From Lotus japonicus (lineage: Eukaryota > Streptophyta > Magnoliopsida > Fabales > Fabaceae), in contig NC_080044.1 of the NCBI RefSeq assembly GCF_012489685.1, forward strand, positions 58,705,507 to 58,769,506: a stretch of 64,000 nt of DNA, given 5' to 3'. The notes beneath the pieces were generated by a model. It was not told the origin of the DNA and made no database searches. It saw nothing but the letters and a program-made list of their open reading frames with translations. The translations under genes were made by a program, and so were the position numbers. The stretch's first letter is position 1; each line of letters begins with the position of its first letter. This document shows, piece after piece, positions 33,901-48,900 of the stretch.

Positions 33901-36900
33901 CAGACTGAAATTTTGCGACTTGTAGCCTGAGGTGTGATCCTTTCATTGCAGACTGTGTCGATAATTTGATTTTATTGAGCGGCCGCATCTAACAGCTTCC
34001 GACAATCGCGGGACCCTCCAAAAGTCGAAACTTCACAAAAGTTCTTTTCAAAGCTGTAGCTCGTTACGTTAGCTCCGCGAGGCCTCAATCAGACTGAAAT
34101 TTCGCGACTTGTAGCCTGAGGTGTGATCCTTTCATTGCAGACTGTGTCGAGAATTTGATGTTTTTGAGCGGCAGCATCTCACAGCTTCCGACAATCGCGG
34201 GACCCTCCAAAAAGTCGAAACTTCACAAAAGTTCTCTTTCAAAGTTGTAGCTCGTTACGTTAGCTCCGCGAGGCCTCAATCAGACTGAAATTTCGCGACT
34301 TGTAGCCTGAGGTGTGATCCTTTCATTGCAGACTGTGTCGAGAATTTGATGTTTTTGAGCGGCAGCATCTCACAGCTTCCGACAATCACGGGACCTTCCT
34401 AAAAGTCGAAACTTCACAAAAGTTCTTTTCCAAAGTTGTAGCTCGTTAAGTTAGCAACGCGAGGCCTTAATCAGACTGAAATTTCGCGACCTTTAGCCTG
34501 ACGTGTGATCCTTTCATTCCAGACTGTGTCGAGAATTTGATGTTCTTGAGCGACAGCATCTCACAGCTTCCGACAATCGCGGGACCCTGCAAAAAGTCGA
34601 AACTTCACAAAAGTTCTTTTTCAAAGTTGTAGCTCGTTACGTTAGCTCCGCAAGGCCTCAATCAGACTGAAATTTGCGACTTGTAGCCTGAGGTGTGATC
34701 CTTTCATTGCAGACTGTGTCGATAATTTGATGTTATTGAGCGGCCGCATCTAACAGCTTCCGACAATCGCGGGACCCTCCAAAAAGTCGAAACTTCACAA
34801 AAGTTCTTTTCAAAGCTGTAGCTCGTTACGTTAGCTCCGCGAGGCCTCAATCAGACTGAAATTTCGCGACTTGTAGCCTGAGGTGTGATCCTTTCATTGC
34901 AGAATGTGTCGAGAATTTGATGTTCTTGAGCGGCAGCATCTCACAGCTTCCGACAATCACGGGACCTTCCTAAAAGTCGAAACTTCACAAAAGTTCTCTT
35001 CCAAAGTTGTAGCTCGTCAACGCGAGGCCTCATCAGACTGAAATTTCGCGACATGTAGCCTGACGTGTGATCCTTTCATTCCAGACTGTGTCGAGAATTT
35101 GATGTTCTTGAGCGACAGCATCTCACAGCTTCCGACAATCGCGGGACCCTGCAAAAAGTCGAAACTTCACAAAAGTTCTTTTTCAAAGTTGTAACTCATT
35201 ACGTTAGCTCCGCGAGGCCTTAATCAGACTGAAATTTTGCGACTTGTAGCCTGAGGTGTGATCCTTTCATTGCAGACTGTGTCGATAATTTGATTTTATT
35301 GAGCGGCCGCATCTAACAGCTTCCGACAATCGCGGGACCCTCCAAAAAGTCGAAACTTCACAAAAGTTCTTTTTCAAAGCTGTAGCTCGTTACGTTAGCT
35401 CCGCGAGGCCTCAATCAGACTGAAATTTCGCGACTTGTAGCCTGAGGTGTGATCCTTTCATTGCAGACTGTGTCGAGAATTTGATGTTCTTGAGCGGCAG
35501 CATCTCACAGCTTCCGCAATCACGGGACCTTCCTAAAAGTCGAAACTTCACAAAAGTTCTTTCCAAAGTTGTAGCTCGTTAAGTTAGCAACGCGAGGCCT
35601 CAATCAGACTGAAATTTCGCGACATGTAGCCTGACGTGTGATCCTTTCATTCCAGACTGTGTCAAGAATTTGATGTTCTTGAGCGACAGCATCTCACAGC
35701 TTCCGACAATCGCGGGACCCTGCAAAAAGTCGAAACTTCACAAAAGTTCTTTTTCAAAGTTGTAACTCATTACGTTAGCTCCGCGAGGCCTCAATCAGAC
35801 TGAAATTTTGTGACTTGTAGCCTGAGGTGTGATCCTTTCATTGCAGACTGTGTCGATAATTTGATTTTATTGAGCGCCGCATCTAACAGCTTCCGACAAT
35901 CGCGGGACCCTCCAAAAGTCGAAACTTCACAAAAGTTCTTTTTCAAAGTTGTAGCTCGTTACGTTAGCTCCGCGAGGCCTCAATCAGACTGAAATTTCGC
36001 GATTGTAGCCTGAGGTGTGACCTTTCATTGCAGACTGTGTCAGAATTTGATGTTTTTGAGCGGCAGCATCTCACAGCTTCCGACAATCGCGGGACCCTCC
36101 AAAAAGTCGAAACTTCACAAAAGTTCTCTTTCAAAGTTGTAGCTCGTTACGTTAGCTCCGCGAGGCCTCAATCAGACTGAAATTTCGCGACTTGTAGCCT
36201 GAGGTGTGATCCTTTCATTGCAGACTGTGTCGAGAATTTGATGTTTTTGAGCGGCAGCATCTCACAGCTTCCGACAATCACGGGACCTTCCTAAAAGTCG
36301 AAACTTCACAAAAGTTCTTTTCCAAAGTTGTAGCTCGTTAAGTTAGCAACGCGAGGCCTTAATCAGACTGAAATTTCGCGACCTTTAGCCTGACGTGTGA
36401 TCCTTTCATTCCAGACTGTGTCGAGAATTTGATGTTCTTGAGCGACAGCATCCACAGCTTCCGACAATCGCGGGACCCTGCAAAAAGTCGAAACTTCACA
36501 AAAGTTCTTTTTCAAAGTTGTAGCTCGTTACGTTAGCTCCACAAGGCCTCAATCAGACTGAAATTTTGCGACTTGTAGCCTGAGGTGTGATCCTTTCATT
36601 GCAGACTGTGTCGATAATTTGATGTTATTGAGCGGCCGCATCTAACATCTTCCGACAATCGCGGGACCCTCCAAAAAGTCGAAACTTCACAAAAGTTCTT
36701 TTTCAAAGCTGTAGCTCGTTACGTTAGCTCCGCGAGGCCTCAATCAGACTGAAATTTCGCGACTTGTAGCCTGAGGTGTGATCCTTTCATTGCAGACTGT
36801 GTCGAGAATTTGATGTTCTTGAGCGGCAGCATCTCACAGCTTCCGACAATCACGGGACCTTCCTAAAAGTCGAAACTTCACAAAAGTTCTCTTCCAAAGT

Positions 36901-39900
36901 TGTAGCTCGTTAAGTTAGCAACGCGAGGCCTCAATCAGACTGAAATTTCGCGACATGTAGCCTGACGTGTGATCCTTTCATTCCAGACTGTGTCAGAATT
37001 TGATGTTCTTGAGCGACAGCATCTCACAGCTTCCGACAATCGCGGGACCCTGCAAAAAGTCGAAACTTCACAAAAGTTCTTTTTCAAAGTTGTAACTCAT
37101 TACGTTAGCTCCGCGAGGCCTCAATCAGACTGAAATTTTGCGACTTGTAGCCTGAGGTGTGATCCTTTCATTGCAGACTGTGTCGATAATTTGATTTTAT
37201 TGAGCGGCCGCATCTAACAGCTTCCGACAATCGCGGACCCTCCAAAAGTCGAAACTTCACAAAAGTTTTTTTCAAAGCTGTAGCTCGTTACGTTAGCTCC
37301 GCGAGGCCTCAATCAGACTGAAATTTCGCGACTTGTAGCCTGAGGTGTGATCCTTTCATTGCAGACTGTGTCGAGAATTTGATGTTCTTGAGCGGCAGCA
37401 TCTCACAGCTTCCGACAATCGCGGGACCCTCCAAAAAGTCGAAACTTCACAAAAGTTCTCTTTCAAAGTTGTAGCTCGTTACGTTAGCTCCGCGAGGCCT
37501 CAATCAGACTGAAATTTCGCGACTTGTAGCCTGAGGTGTGATCCTTTCATTGCAGACTGTGTCGAGAATTTGATGTTTTGAGCGGCAGCATCTCACAGCT
37601 TCCGACAATCGCGGGACCCTCCAAAAAGTCGAAACTTCACAAAAGTTCTTTTCCAAAGTTGTAGCTCGTTACGTTAGCTCCGCGAGGCCTTAATCAGACT
37701 GAAATTTCGCGACTTTAGCCTGAGGTGTGATCCTTTCATTGCAGACTGTGTCGAGAATTTGATGTTCTTGAGCGGCGCATCCACAGCTTCCGACAATCGC
37801 GGGACCCTCCAAAAAGTCGAAACTTCACAAAAGTTCTTTTTCAAAGCTGTAGCTCGTTACGTTAGCTCCGCGAGGCCTCAATCAGACTGAAATTTCGCGA
37901 CTTGTAGCCTGAGGTGTGATCCTTTCATTGCAGACTGTGTCGAGAATTTGATGTTCTTGAGCGGCAGCATCTCACAGCTTCCGACAATCACGGGACCTTC
38001 CTAAAAGTCGAAACTTCACAAAAGTTCTTTTCCAAAGTTGTAGCTCGTTAAGTTAGCAACGCGAGGCCTCAATCAGACTGAAATTTCGCGACATGTAGCC
38101 TGACGTGTGATCCTTTCATTCCAGACTGTGTCAAGAATTTGATGTTCTTGAGCGACAGCATCTCACAGCTTCCGACAATCGCGGGACCCTGCAAAAAGTC
38201 GAAACTTCACAAAAGTTCTTTTTCAAAGTTGTAACTCATTACGTTAGCTCCGCGAGGCCTCAATCAGACTGAAATTTTGTGACTTGTAGCCTGAGGTGTG
38301 ATCCTTTCATTGCAGACTGTGTCGATAATTTGATTTTATTGAGCGGCCGCATCTACAGCTTCCGACAATCGCGGGACCCTCCAAAAGTCGAAACTTCACA
38401 AAAGTTCTTTTTCAAAGCTGTAGCTCGTTACGTTAGCTCCGCGAGGCCTCAATCAGACTGAAATTTCGCGACTTGTAGCCTGAGGTGTGACCCTTTCATT
38501 GCAGACTGTGTCGAGAATTTGATGTTTTGAGCGGCAGCATCTCACAGCTTCCGACAATCGCGGGACCCTCCAAAAAGTCGAAACTTCACAAAAGTTCTCT
38601 TTCAAAGTTGTAGCTCGTTACGTTAGCTCCGCGAGGCCTCAATCAGACTGAAATTTCGCGACTTGTAGCCTGAGGTGTGATCCTTTCATTGCAGACTGTG
38701 TCGAGAATTTGATGTTTTGAGCGGCAGCATCTCACAGCTTCCGACAATCACGGGACCTTCCTAAAAGTCGAAACTTCACAAAAGTTCTTTTCCAAAGTTG
38801 TAGCTCGTTAAGTTAGCAACGCGAGGCCTTAATCAGACTGAAATTTCGCGACCTTTAGCCTGACGTGTGATCCTTTCATTCCAGACTGTGTCGAGAATTT
38901 GATGTTCTTGAGCGACAGCATCCACAGCTTCCGACAATCGCGGGACCCTGCAAAAAGTCGAAACTTCACAAAAGTTCTTTTTCAAAGTTGTAGCTCGTTA
39001 CGTTAGCTCCCAAGGCCTCAATCAGACTGAAATTTTGCGACTTGTAGCCTGAGGTGTGATCCTTTCATTGCAGACTGTGTCGATAATTTGATGTTATTGA
39101 GCGGCCGCATCTAACATCTTCCGACAATCGCGGGACCCTCCAAAAAGTCGAAACTTCACAAAAGTTCTTTTTCAAAGCTGTAGCTCGTTACGTTAGCTCC
39201 GCGAGGCCTCAATCAGACTGAAATTTCGCGACTTGTAGCCTGAGGTGTGATCCTTTCATTGCAGAATGTGTCGAGAATTTGATGTTCTTGAGCGGCAGCA
39301 TCTCACAGCTTCCGACAATCACGGGACCTTCCTAAAAGTCGAAACTTCACAAAAGTTCTCTTCCAAAGTTGTAGCTCGTTAAGTAAGCAACGCGAGGCCT
39401 CAATCAGACTGAAATTTCGCGACATGTAGCCTGACGTGTGATCCTTTTATTCCAGACTGTGTCGAGAATTTGATGTTCTTGAGCGACAGCATCTCACAGC
39501 TTCCGACAATCGCGGGACCCTGCAAAAAGTCGAAACTTCACAAAAGTTCTTTTTCAAAGTTGTAACTCATTACGTTAGCTCCGCGAGGCCTCAATCAGAC
39601 TGAAATTTTGCGACTTGTAGCCTGAGGTGTGATCCTTTCATTGCAGACTGTGTCGATAATTTGATTTTATTGAGCGGCCGCATCTAACAGCTTCCGACAA
39701 TCGCGGGACCCTCCAAAAAGTCGAAACTTCCCAAAAGTTCTTTTTCAAAGCTGTAGCTCGTTACGTTAGCTCCGCGAGGCCTCAATCAGACTGAAATTTC
39801 GCGACTTGTAGCCTGAGGTGTGATCCTTTCATTGCAGACTGTGTCGAGAATTTGATGTTCTTGAGCGGTGGCATCTCACAGCTTCCGACAATCGAGGGAC

Positions 39901-42900
39901 CCTCCAAAAAGTCGAAACTTCACAAAAGTTCTCTTTCAAAGTTGTAGCTCGTTACGTTAGCTCCGCGAGGCCTCAATCAGACTGAAATTTTGCGACTTGT
40001 AGCCTGAGGTGTGATCCTTTCATTGCAGACTGTGTCGAGAATTTGATGTTTTTGAGCGGCAGCATCTCACAGCTTCCGACAATCACGGGACCTTCCTAAA
40101 AGTCGAAACTTCACAAAAGTTCTTTTCCAAAGTTGTAGCACGTTAAGTTAGCAACGCGAGGCCTTAATCAGACTGAAATTTCGCGACCTTTAGCCTGACG
40201 TGTGATCCTTTCATTCCAGACTGTGTCGAGAATTTGATGTTCTTGAGCGACAGCATCTCACAGCTTCCGACAATCGCGGGACCCTGCAAAAAGTCGAAAC
40301 TTCACAAAAGTTCTTTTTCAAAGTTGTAGCTCGTTACGTTAGCTCCGCAAGGCCTCAATCAGACTGAAATTTTGCGACTTGTAGCCTGAGGTGTGATCCT
40401 TTCATTGCAGACTGTGTCGATAATTTGATGTTATTGAGCGGCCGCATCTAACAGCTTCCGACAATCGCGGGACCCTCCAAAAAGTCGAAACTTCACAAAA
40501 GTTCTTTTTCAAAGCTGTAGCTCGTTACGTTAGCTCCGCGAGGCCTCAATCAGACTGAAATTTCGCGACTTGTAGCCTGAGGTGTGATCCTTTCATTGCA
40601 GAATGTGTCGAGAATTTGATGTTCTTGAGCGGCAGCATCTCACAGCTTCCGACAATCACGGGACCTTCCTAAAAGTCGAAACTTCACAAAAGTTCTCTTC
40701 CAAAGTTGTAGCTCGTTAAGTTAGCAACGCGAGGCCTCAATCAGACTGAAATTTCGCGACATGTAGCCTGACGTGTGATCCTTTCATTCCAGACTGTGTC
40801 GAGAATTTGATGTTCTTGAGCGACAGCATCTCACAGCTTCCGACAATCGCGGGACCCTGCAAAAAGTCGAAACTTCACAAAAGTTCTTTTTCAAAGTTGT
40901 AACTCATTACGTTAGCTCCGCGAGGCCTTAATCAGACTGAAATTTTGCAACTTGTAGCCTGAGGTGTGATCCTTTCATTGCAGACTGTGTCGATAATTTG
41001 ATTTTATTGAGCGGCCGCATCTAACAGCTTCCGACAATCGCGGGACCCTCCAAAAAGTCGAAACTTCACAAAAGTTCTTTTTCAAAGCTGTAGCTCGTTA
41101 CGTTAGCTCCGCGAGGCCTCAATCAGACTGAAATTTCGCGACTTGTAGCCTGAGGTGTGATCCTTTCATTGCAGAATGTGTCGAGAATTTGATGTTCTTG
41201 AGCGGCAGCATCTCACAGCTTCCGACAATCACGGGACCTTCCTAAAAGTCGAAACTTCACAAAAGTTCTCTTCCAAAGTTGTAGCTCGTTAAGTTAGCAA
41301 CGCGAGGCCTCAATCAGACTGAAATTTCGCGACATGTAGCCTGACGTGTGATCCTTTCATCCCAGACTGTGTCGAGAATTTGATGTTCTTGAGCGACAGC
41401 ATCTCACAGCTTCCGACAATCGCGGGACCCTGCAAAAAGTCGAAACTTCACAAAAGTTCTTTTTCAAAGTTGTAACTCATTACGTTAGCTCCGCGAGGCC
41501 TCAATCAGACTGAAATTTTGCGGATTGTAGCCTGAGGTGTGATCCTTTCATTGCAGACTGTGTCGATAATTTGATTTTATTGGCCGCATCTAACAGCTTC
41601 CGACAATCGCGGGACCCTCCAAAAAGTCGAAACTTCACAAAAGTTCTTTTTCAAAGCTGTAGCTCGTTACGTTAGCTCCGCGAGGCCTCAATCAGACTGA
41701 AATTTCGCGACTTGTAGCCTGAGGTGTGATCCTTTCATTGCAGACTGTGTCGAGAATTTGATGTTCTTGAGCGGTGGCATCTCACAGCTTCCGACAATCG
41801 AGGGACCCTCCAAAAAGTCGAAACTTTACAAAAGTTCTCTTTCAAAGTTGTAGCTGTTACGTTAGCTCCGCGAGGCCTCTATCAGACTGAAATTTTGCGA
41901 CTTGTAGCCTGAGGTGTGATCCTTTCATTGCAGACTGTGTCGAGAATTTGATGTTTTTGAGCGGCAGCATCTCACAGCTTCCGACAATCACGGGACCTTC
42001 CTAAAAGTCGAAACTTCACAAAAGTTCTTTTCCAAAGTTGTAGCTCGTTAAGTTAGCAACGCGAGGCCTTAATCAGACTGAAATTTCGCGACCTTTAGCC
42101 TGACGTATGATCCTTTCATTCCAGACTGTGTCGAGAATTTGATGTTCTTGAGCGACAGCATCTCACAGCTTCCGACAATCGCGGGACCCTGCAAAAAGTC
42201 GAAACTTCACAAAAGTTCTTTTTCAAAGTTGTAGCTCGTTACATTAGCTCCGCAAGGCCTCAATCAGACTGAAATTTTGCGACTTGTAGCCTGAGGTGTG
42301 ATCCTTTCATTGCAGACTGTGTCGATAATTTGATGTTATTGAGCGGCCGCATCTAACAGCTTCCGACAATCGCGGGACCCTCCAAAAAGTCGAAACTTCA
42401 CAAAAGTTCTTTTTCAAAGCTGTAGCTCGTTACGTTAGCTCCGCGAGGCCTCAATCAGACTGAAATTTCGCGACTTGTAGCCTGAGGTGTGATCCTTTCA
42501 TTGCAGAATGTGTCGAGAATTTGATGTTCTTGAGCGGCAGCATCTCACAGCTTCCGACAATCACGGGACCTTCCTAAAAGTCGAAACTTCACAAAAGTTC
42601 TCTTCCAAAGTTGTAGCTCGTTAAGTTAGCAACGCGAGGCCTCAATCAGACTGAAATTTCGCGACATGTAGCCTGACGTGTGATCCTTTCATCCCAGACT
42701 GTGTCGAGAATTTGATGTTCTTGAGCGACAGCATCTCACAGCTTCCGACAATCGCGGGACCCTGCAAAAAGTCGAAACTTCACAAAAGTTCTTTTTCAAA
42801 GTTGTAACTCATTACGTTAGCTCCGCGGGGCCTCAATCAGACTGAAATTTTGCGGATTGTAGCCTGAGGTGTGATCCTTTCATTGCAGACTGTGTCGATA

Positions 42901-45900
42901 ATTTGATTTTATTGGCCGCATCTAACAGCTTCCGACAATCGCGGGACCCTCCAAAAAGTCGAAACTTCACAAAAGTTCTTTTTCAAAGCTGTAGCTCGTT
43001 ACGTTAGCTCCGCGAGGCCTCAATCAGACTGAAATTTCGCGACTTGTAGCCTGAGGTGTGATCCTTTCATTGCAGACTGTGTCGAGAATTTGATGTTCTT
43101 GAGCGGTGGCATCTCACAGCTTCCGACAATCGAGGGACCCTCCAAAAAGTCGAAACTTCACAAAAGTTCTCTTTCAAAGTTGTAGCTCGTTACGTTAGCT
43201 CCGCGAGGCCTCTATCAGACTGAAATTTTGCGACTTGTAGCCTGAGGTGTGATCCTTTCATTGCAGACTGTGTCGAGAATTTGATGTTCTTGAGCGACAG
43301 CATCTCACAGCTTCCGACAATCGCGGGACCCTGCAAAAAGTCGAAACTTCACAAAAGTTCTTTTTCAAAGTTGTAGCTCGTTACGTTAGCTCCGCAAGGC
43401 CTCAATCAGACTGAAATTTTGCGACTTGTAGCCTGAGGTGTGATCCTTTCATTGCAGACTGTGTCGATAATTTGATGTTATTGAGCGGCAGCGTCTCACA
43501 GCTTCCGACAATCGCGGGACCCTCCAAAAAGTCGAAACTTCACAAAAGTTCTTTTTCAAAGCTGTAGCTCGTTACGTTAGCTCCGCGAGGCCTCAATCAG
43601 ACTGAAATTTCGCGACTTGTAGCCTGAGGTGTGATCCTTTCATTGCAGAATGTGTCGAGAATTTGATGTTCTTGAGCGGCAGCATCTCACAGCTTCCGAC
43701 AATCACGGGACCTTCCTAAAAGTCGAAACTTCACAAAAGTTCTCTTCCAAAGTTGTAGCTCGTTAAGTTAGCAACGCGAGGCCTCAATCAGACTGAAATT
43801 TCGCGACATGTAGCCTGACGTGTGATCCTTTCATTCCAGACTGTGTCAAGAATTTGATGTTCTTGAGCGACAGCATCTCACAGCTTCCGACAATCGCGGG
43901 ACCCTGCAAAAAGTCAAAACTTCACAAAAGTTCTTTTTCAAAGTTGTAACTCATTACGTTAGCTCCGCGAGGCCTCAATCAGACTGAAATTTTGCGACTT
44001 GTAGCCTGAGGTGTGATCCTTTCATTGCAGACTGTGTCGATAATTTGATTTTATTGAGCGGCCGCATCTAACAGCTTCCGACAATCGCGGGACCCTCCAA
44101 AAAGTCGAAACTTCACAAAAGTTCTTTTTCAAAGCTGTAGCTCGTTACGTTAGCTCCGCGAGGCCTCAATCAGACTGAAATTTCGCGACTTGTAGCCTGA
44201 GGTGTGATCCTTTCATTGCAGACTGTGTCGAGAATTTGATGTTCTTGAGCGGTGGCATCTCACAGCTTCCGACAATCGAGGGACCCTCCAAAAAGTCGAA
44301 ACTTCACAAAAGTTCTCTTCCAAAGTTGTAGCTCGTTACGTTAGCCCGCGAGGCCTCATCAGACTGAAATTTGCGACTGTAGCCTGAGGTGTGATCCTTT
44401 CATTCCAGACTGTGTCGAGAATTTGATGTTCTTGAGCGACAGCATCTCACAGCTTCCGACAATCGCGGGACCCTGCAAAAAGTCGAAACTTCACAAAAGT
44501 TCTTTTTCAAAGTTGTAGCTCGTTACGTTAGCTCCGCGAGGCCTCAATCAGACTGAAATTTTGCGACTTGTAGCCTGAGGTGTGATCCTTTCATTGCAGA
44601 CTGTGTCGATAATTTGATGTTATTGAGCGGCGCATCTCACAGCTTCCGACAATCGCGGGACCCTCCAAAAAGTCGAAACTTCACAAAAGTTCTTTTTCAA
44701 AGCTGTAGCTCGTTACGTTAGCTCCGCGAGGCCTCAATCAGACTGAAATTTCGCGACTTGTAGCCTGAGGTGTGATCCTTTCATTGCAGACTGTGTCGAG
44801 AATTTGATGTTCTTGAGCGGCAGCATCTCACAGCTTCCGACAATCACGGGACCTTCCTAAAAGTCGAAACTTCACAAAAGTTCTTTCCAAAGTTGTAGCT
44901 CGTTAAGTTAGCAACGCGAGGCCTCAATCAGACTGAAATTTCGCGACATGTAGCCTGACGTGTGATCCTTTCATTCCAGACTGTGTCAAGAATTTGATGT
45001 TCTTGAGCGACAGCATCTCACAGCTTCCGACAATCGCGGGACCCTGCAAAAAGTCGAAACTTCACAAAAGTTCTTTTTCAAAGTTGTAACTCATTACGTT
45101 AGCTCCGCGAGGCCTCAATCAGACTGAAATTTTGCGACTTGTAGCCTGAGGTGTGATCCTTTCATTGCAGACTGTGTCGATAATTTGATTTTATTGAGCG
45201 GCCGCATCTAACAGCTTCCGACAATCGCGGGACCCTCCAAAAAGTCGAAACTTCACAAAAGTTCTTTTTCAAAGCTGTAGCTCGTTACGTTAGCTCCGCG
45301 AGGCCTCAATCAGACTGAAATTTCGCGACTTGTAGCCTGAGGTGTGATCCTTTCATTGCAGACTGTGTCGAGAATTTGATGTTCTTGAGCGGCAGCATCT
45401 CACAGCTTCCGACAATCACGGGACCTTCCTAAAAGTCGAAACTTCACAAAAGTTCTCTTCCAAAGTTGTAGCTCGTTAAGTTAGCAACGCGAGGCCTCAA
45501 TCAGACTGAAATTTCGCGACATGTAGCCTGACGTGTGATCCTTTCATTCCAGACTGTGTCGAGAATTTGATGTTCTTGAGCGACAGCATCTCACAGCTTC
45601 CGACAATCGCGGGACCCTGCAAAAAGTCGAAACTTCACAAAAGTTCTTTTTCAAAGTTGTAACTCATTACGTTAGCTCCGCGAGGCCTCAATCAGACTGA
45701 AATTTTGCGACTTGTAGCCTGAGGTGTGATCCTTTCATTGCAGACTGTGTCGATAATTTGATTTATTGAGCGGCCGCATCTAACAGCTTCCGACAATCGC
45801 GGGACCCTCCAAAAAGTCGAAACTTCACAAAAGTTCTTTTTCAAAGCTGTAGCTCGTTACGTTAGCTCCGCGAGGCCTCAATCAGACTGAAATTTCGCGA

Positions 45901-48900
45901 CTTGTAGCCTGAGGTGTGATCCTTTCATTGCAGACTGTGTCGAGAATTTGATGTTCTTGAGCGGCAGCATCTCACAGCTTCCGACAATCACGGGACCTTC
46001 CTAAAAGTCGAAACTTCACAAAAGTTCTTTTCCAAAGTTGTAGCTCGTTAAGTTAGCAACGCGAGGCCTCAATCAGACTGAAATTTCGCGACATGTAGCC
46101 TGACGTGTGATCCTTTCATTCCAGACTGTGTCGAGAATTTGATGTTCTTGAGCGACAGCATCTCACAGCTTCCGACAATCGCGGGACCCTGCAAAAAGTC
46201 GAAACTTCACAAAAGTTCTTTTTCAAAGTTGTAACTCATTACGTTAGCTCCGCGAGGCCTCAATCAGACTGAAATTTTGCGACTTGTAGCCTGAGGTGTG
46301 ATCCTTTCATTGCAGACTGTGTCGATAATTTGATTTTATTGAGCGGCCGCATCTAACAGCTTCCGACAATCGCGGGACCCTCCAAAAAGTCGAAACTTCA
46401 CAAAAGTTCTTTTTCAAAGCTGTAGCTCGTTACGTTAGCTCCGCGAGGCCTCAATCAGACTGAAATTTCGCGACTTGTAGCCTGAGGTGTGATCCTTTCA
46501 TTGCAGAATGTGTCGAGAATTTGATGTTCTTGAGCGGCAGCATCTCACAGCTTCCGACAATCACGGGACCTTCCTAAAAGTCGAAACTTCACAAAAGTTC
46601 TCTTCCAAAGTTGTAGCTCGTTAAGTTAGCAACGCGAGGCCTCAATCAGACTGAAATTTCGCGACATGTAGCCTGACGTGTGATCCTTTCATTCCAGACT
46701 GTGTCGAGAATTTGATGTTCTTGAGCGACAGCATCTCACAGCTTCCGACAATCGCGGGACCCTGTAAAAAGTCGAAACTTCACAAAAGTTCTTTTTCAAA
46801 GTTGTAACTCATTACGTTAGCTCCGCGAGGCCTCAATCAGACTGAAATTTTGCGACTTGTAGCCTGAGGTGTGATCCTTTCATTGCAGACTGTGTCGATA
46901 ATTTGATTTTATTGAGCGGCCGCATCTAACAGCTTCCGACAATCGCGGGACCCTCCAAAAAGTCGAAACTTCACAAAAGTTCTTTTTCAAAGCTGTAGCT
47001 CGTTACGTTAGCTCCGCGAGGCCTCAATCAGACTGAAATTTCGCGACTTGTAGCCTGAGGTGTGATCCTTTCATTGCAGAATGTGTCGAGAATTTGATGT
47101 TCTTGAGCGGCAGCATCTCACAGCTTCCGACAATCACGGGACCTTCCTAAAAGTCGAAACTTCACAAAAGTTCTCTTCCAAAGTTGTAGCTCGTTAAGTT
47201 AGCAACGCGAGGCCTCAATCAGACTGAAATTTCGCGACATGTAGCCTGACGTGTGATCCTTTCATTCCAGACTGTGTCGAGAATTTGATGTTCTTGAGCG
47301 ACAGCATCTCACAGCTTCCGACAATCGCGGGACCCTGAAAAAGTCGAAACTTCACAAAAGTTCTTTTTCAAAGTTGTAACTCATTACGTTAGCTCCGCGA
47401 GGCCTCAATCAGACTGAAATTTTGCGACTTGTAGCCTGAGGTGTGATCCTTTCATTGCAGACTGTGTCGATAATTTGATTTTATTGAGCGGCCGCATCTA
47501 ACAGCTTCCGACAATCGCGGGACCCTCCAAAAAGTCGAAACTTCACAAAAGTTCTTTTTCAAAGCTGTAGCTCGTTACGTTAGCTCCGCGAGGCCTCAAT
47601 CAGACTGAAATTTCGCGACTTGTAGCCTGAGGTGTGATCCTTTCATTGCAGAATGTGTCGAGAATTTGATGTTCTTGAGCGGCAGCATCTCACAGCTTCC
47701 GACAATCACGGGACCTTCCTAAAAGTCGAAACTTCACAAAAGTTCTTTTCCAAAGTTGTAGCTCGTTAAGTTAGCAACGCGAGGCCCCAATCAGACTGAA
47801 ATTTCGCGACATGTAGCCTGACGTGTGATCCTTTCATTCCAGACTGTGTCGAGAATTTGATGTTCTTGAGCGACAGCATCTCACAGCTTCCGACAATCGC
47901 GGGACCCTCCAAAAAGTCGAAACTTCACAAAAGTTCTCTTTCAAAGTTGTAGCTCGTTACGTTAGCTCCGCGAGGCCTCAATCAGACTGAAATTTTGCGA
48001 CTTGTAGCCTGAGGTGTGATCCTTTCATTGCAGACTGTGTCGAGAATTTGATGTTTTTGAGCGGCAGCATCTCACAGCTTCCGACAATCACGGGACCTTC
48101 CTAAAAGTCGAAACTTCACAAAAGTTCTTTTCCAAAGTTGTAGCTCGTTAAGTTAGCAACGCGAGGCCTTAATCAGACTGAAATTTCGCGACCTTTAGCC
48201 TGACGTGTGATCCTTTCATTCCAGACTGTGTCGAGAATTTGATGTTCTTGAGCGACAGCATCTCACAGCTTCCGACAATCGCGGGACCCTGCAAAAAAGT
48301 CGAAACTTCACAAAAGTTATTTTTCAAAGTTTTAGCTCGTTACGTTAGCTCCGCAAGGCCTCAATCAGACTGAAATTTTGCGACTTGTAGCCTGAGGTGT
48401 GATCCTTTCATTGCAGACTGTGTCGATAATTTGATGTTATTGAGCGGCCGCATCTAACAGCTTCCGACAATCGCGGGACCCTCCAAAAAGTCGAAACTTC
48501 ACAAAAGTTCTTTTTCAAAGCTGTAGCTCGTTACGTTAGCTCCGCGAGGCCTCAATCAGACTGAAATTTCGCGACTTGTAGCCTGAGGTGTGATCCTTTC
48601 ATTGCAGACTGTGTCGAGAAATTTGATGTTCTTGAGCGGCAGCATCTCACAGCTTCCGACAATCACGGGACCTTCCTAAAAGTCGAAACTTCACAAAAGT
48701 TCTTTCCAAAGTTGTAGCTCGTTAAGTTAGCAACGCGAGGCCTCAATCAGACTGAAATTTTCGCGACATGTAGCCTGACGTGTGATCCTTTCATTCCAGA
48801 CTGTGTCGAGAATTTGATGTTCTTGAGCGACAGCATCTCACAGCTTCCGACAATCGCGGGACCCTGCAAAAAGTCGAAACTTCACAAAAGTTCTTTTTCA

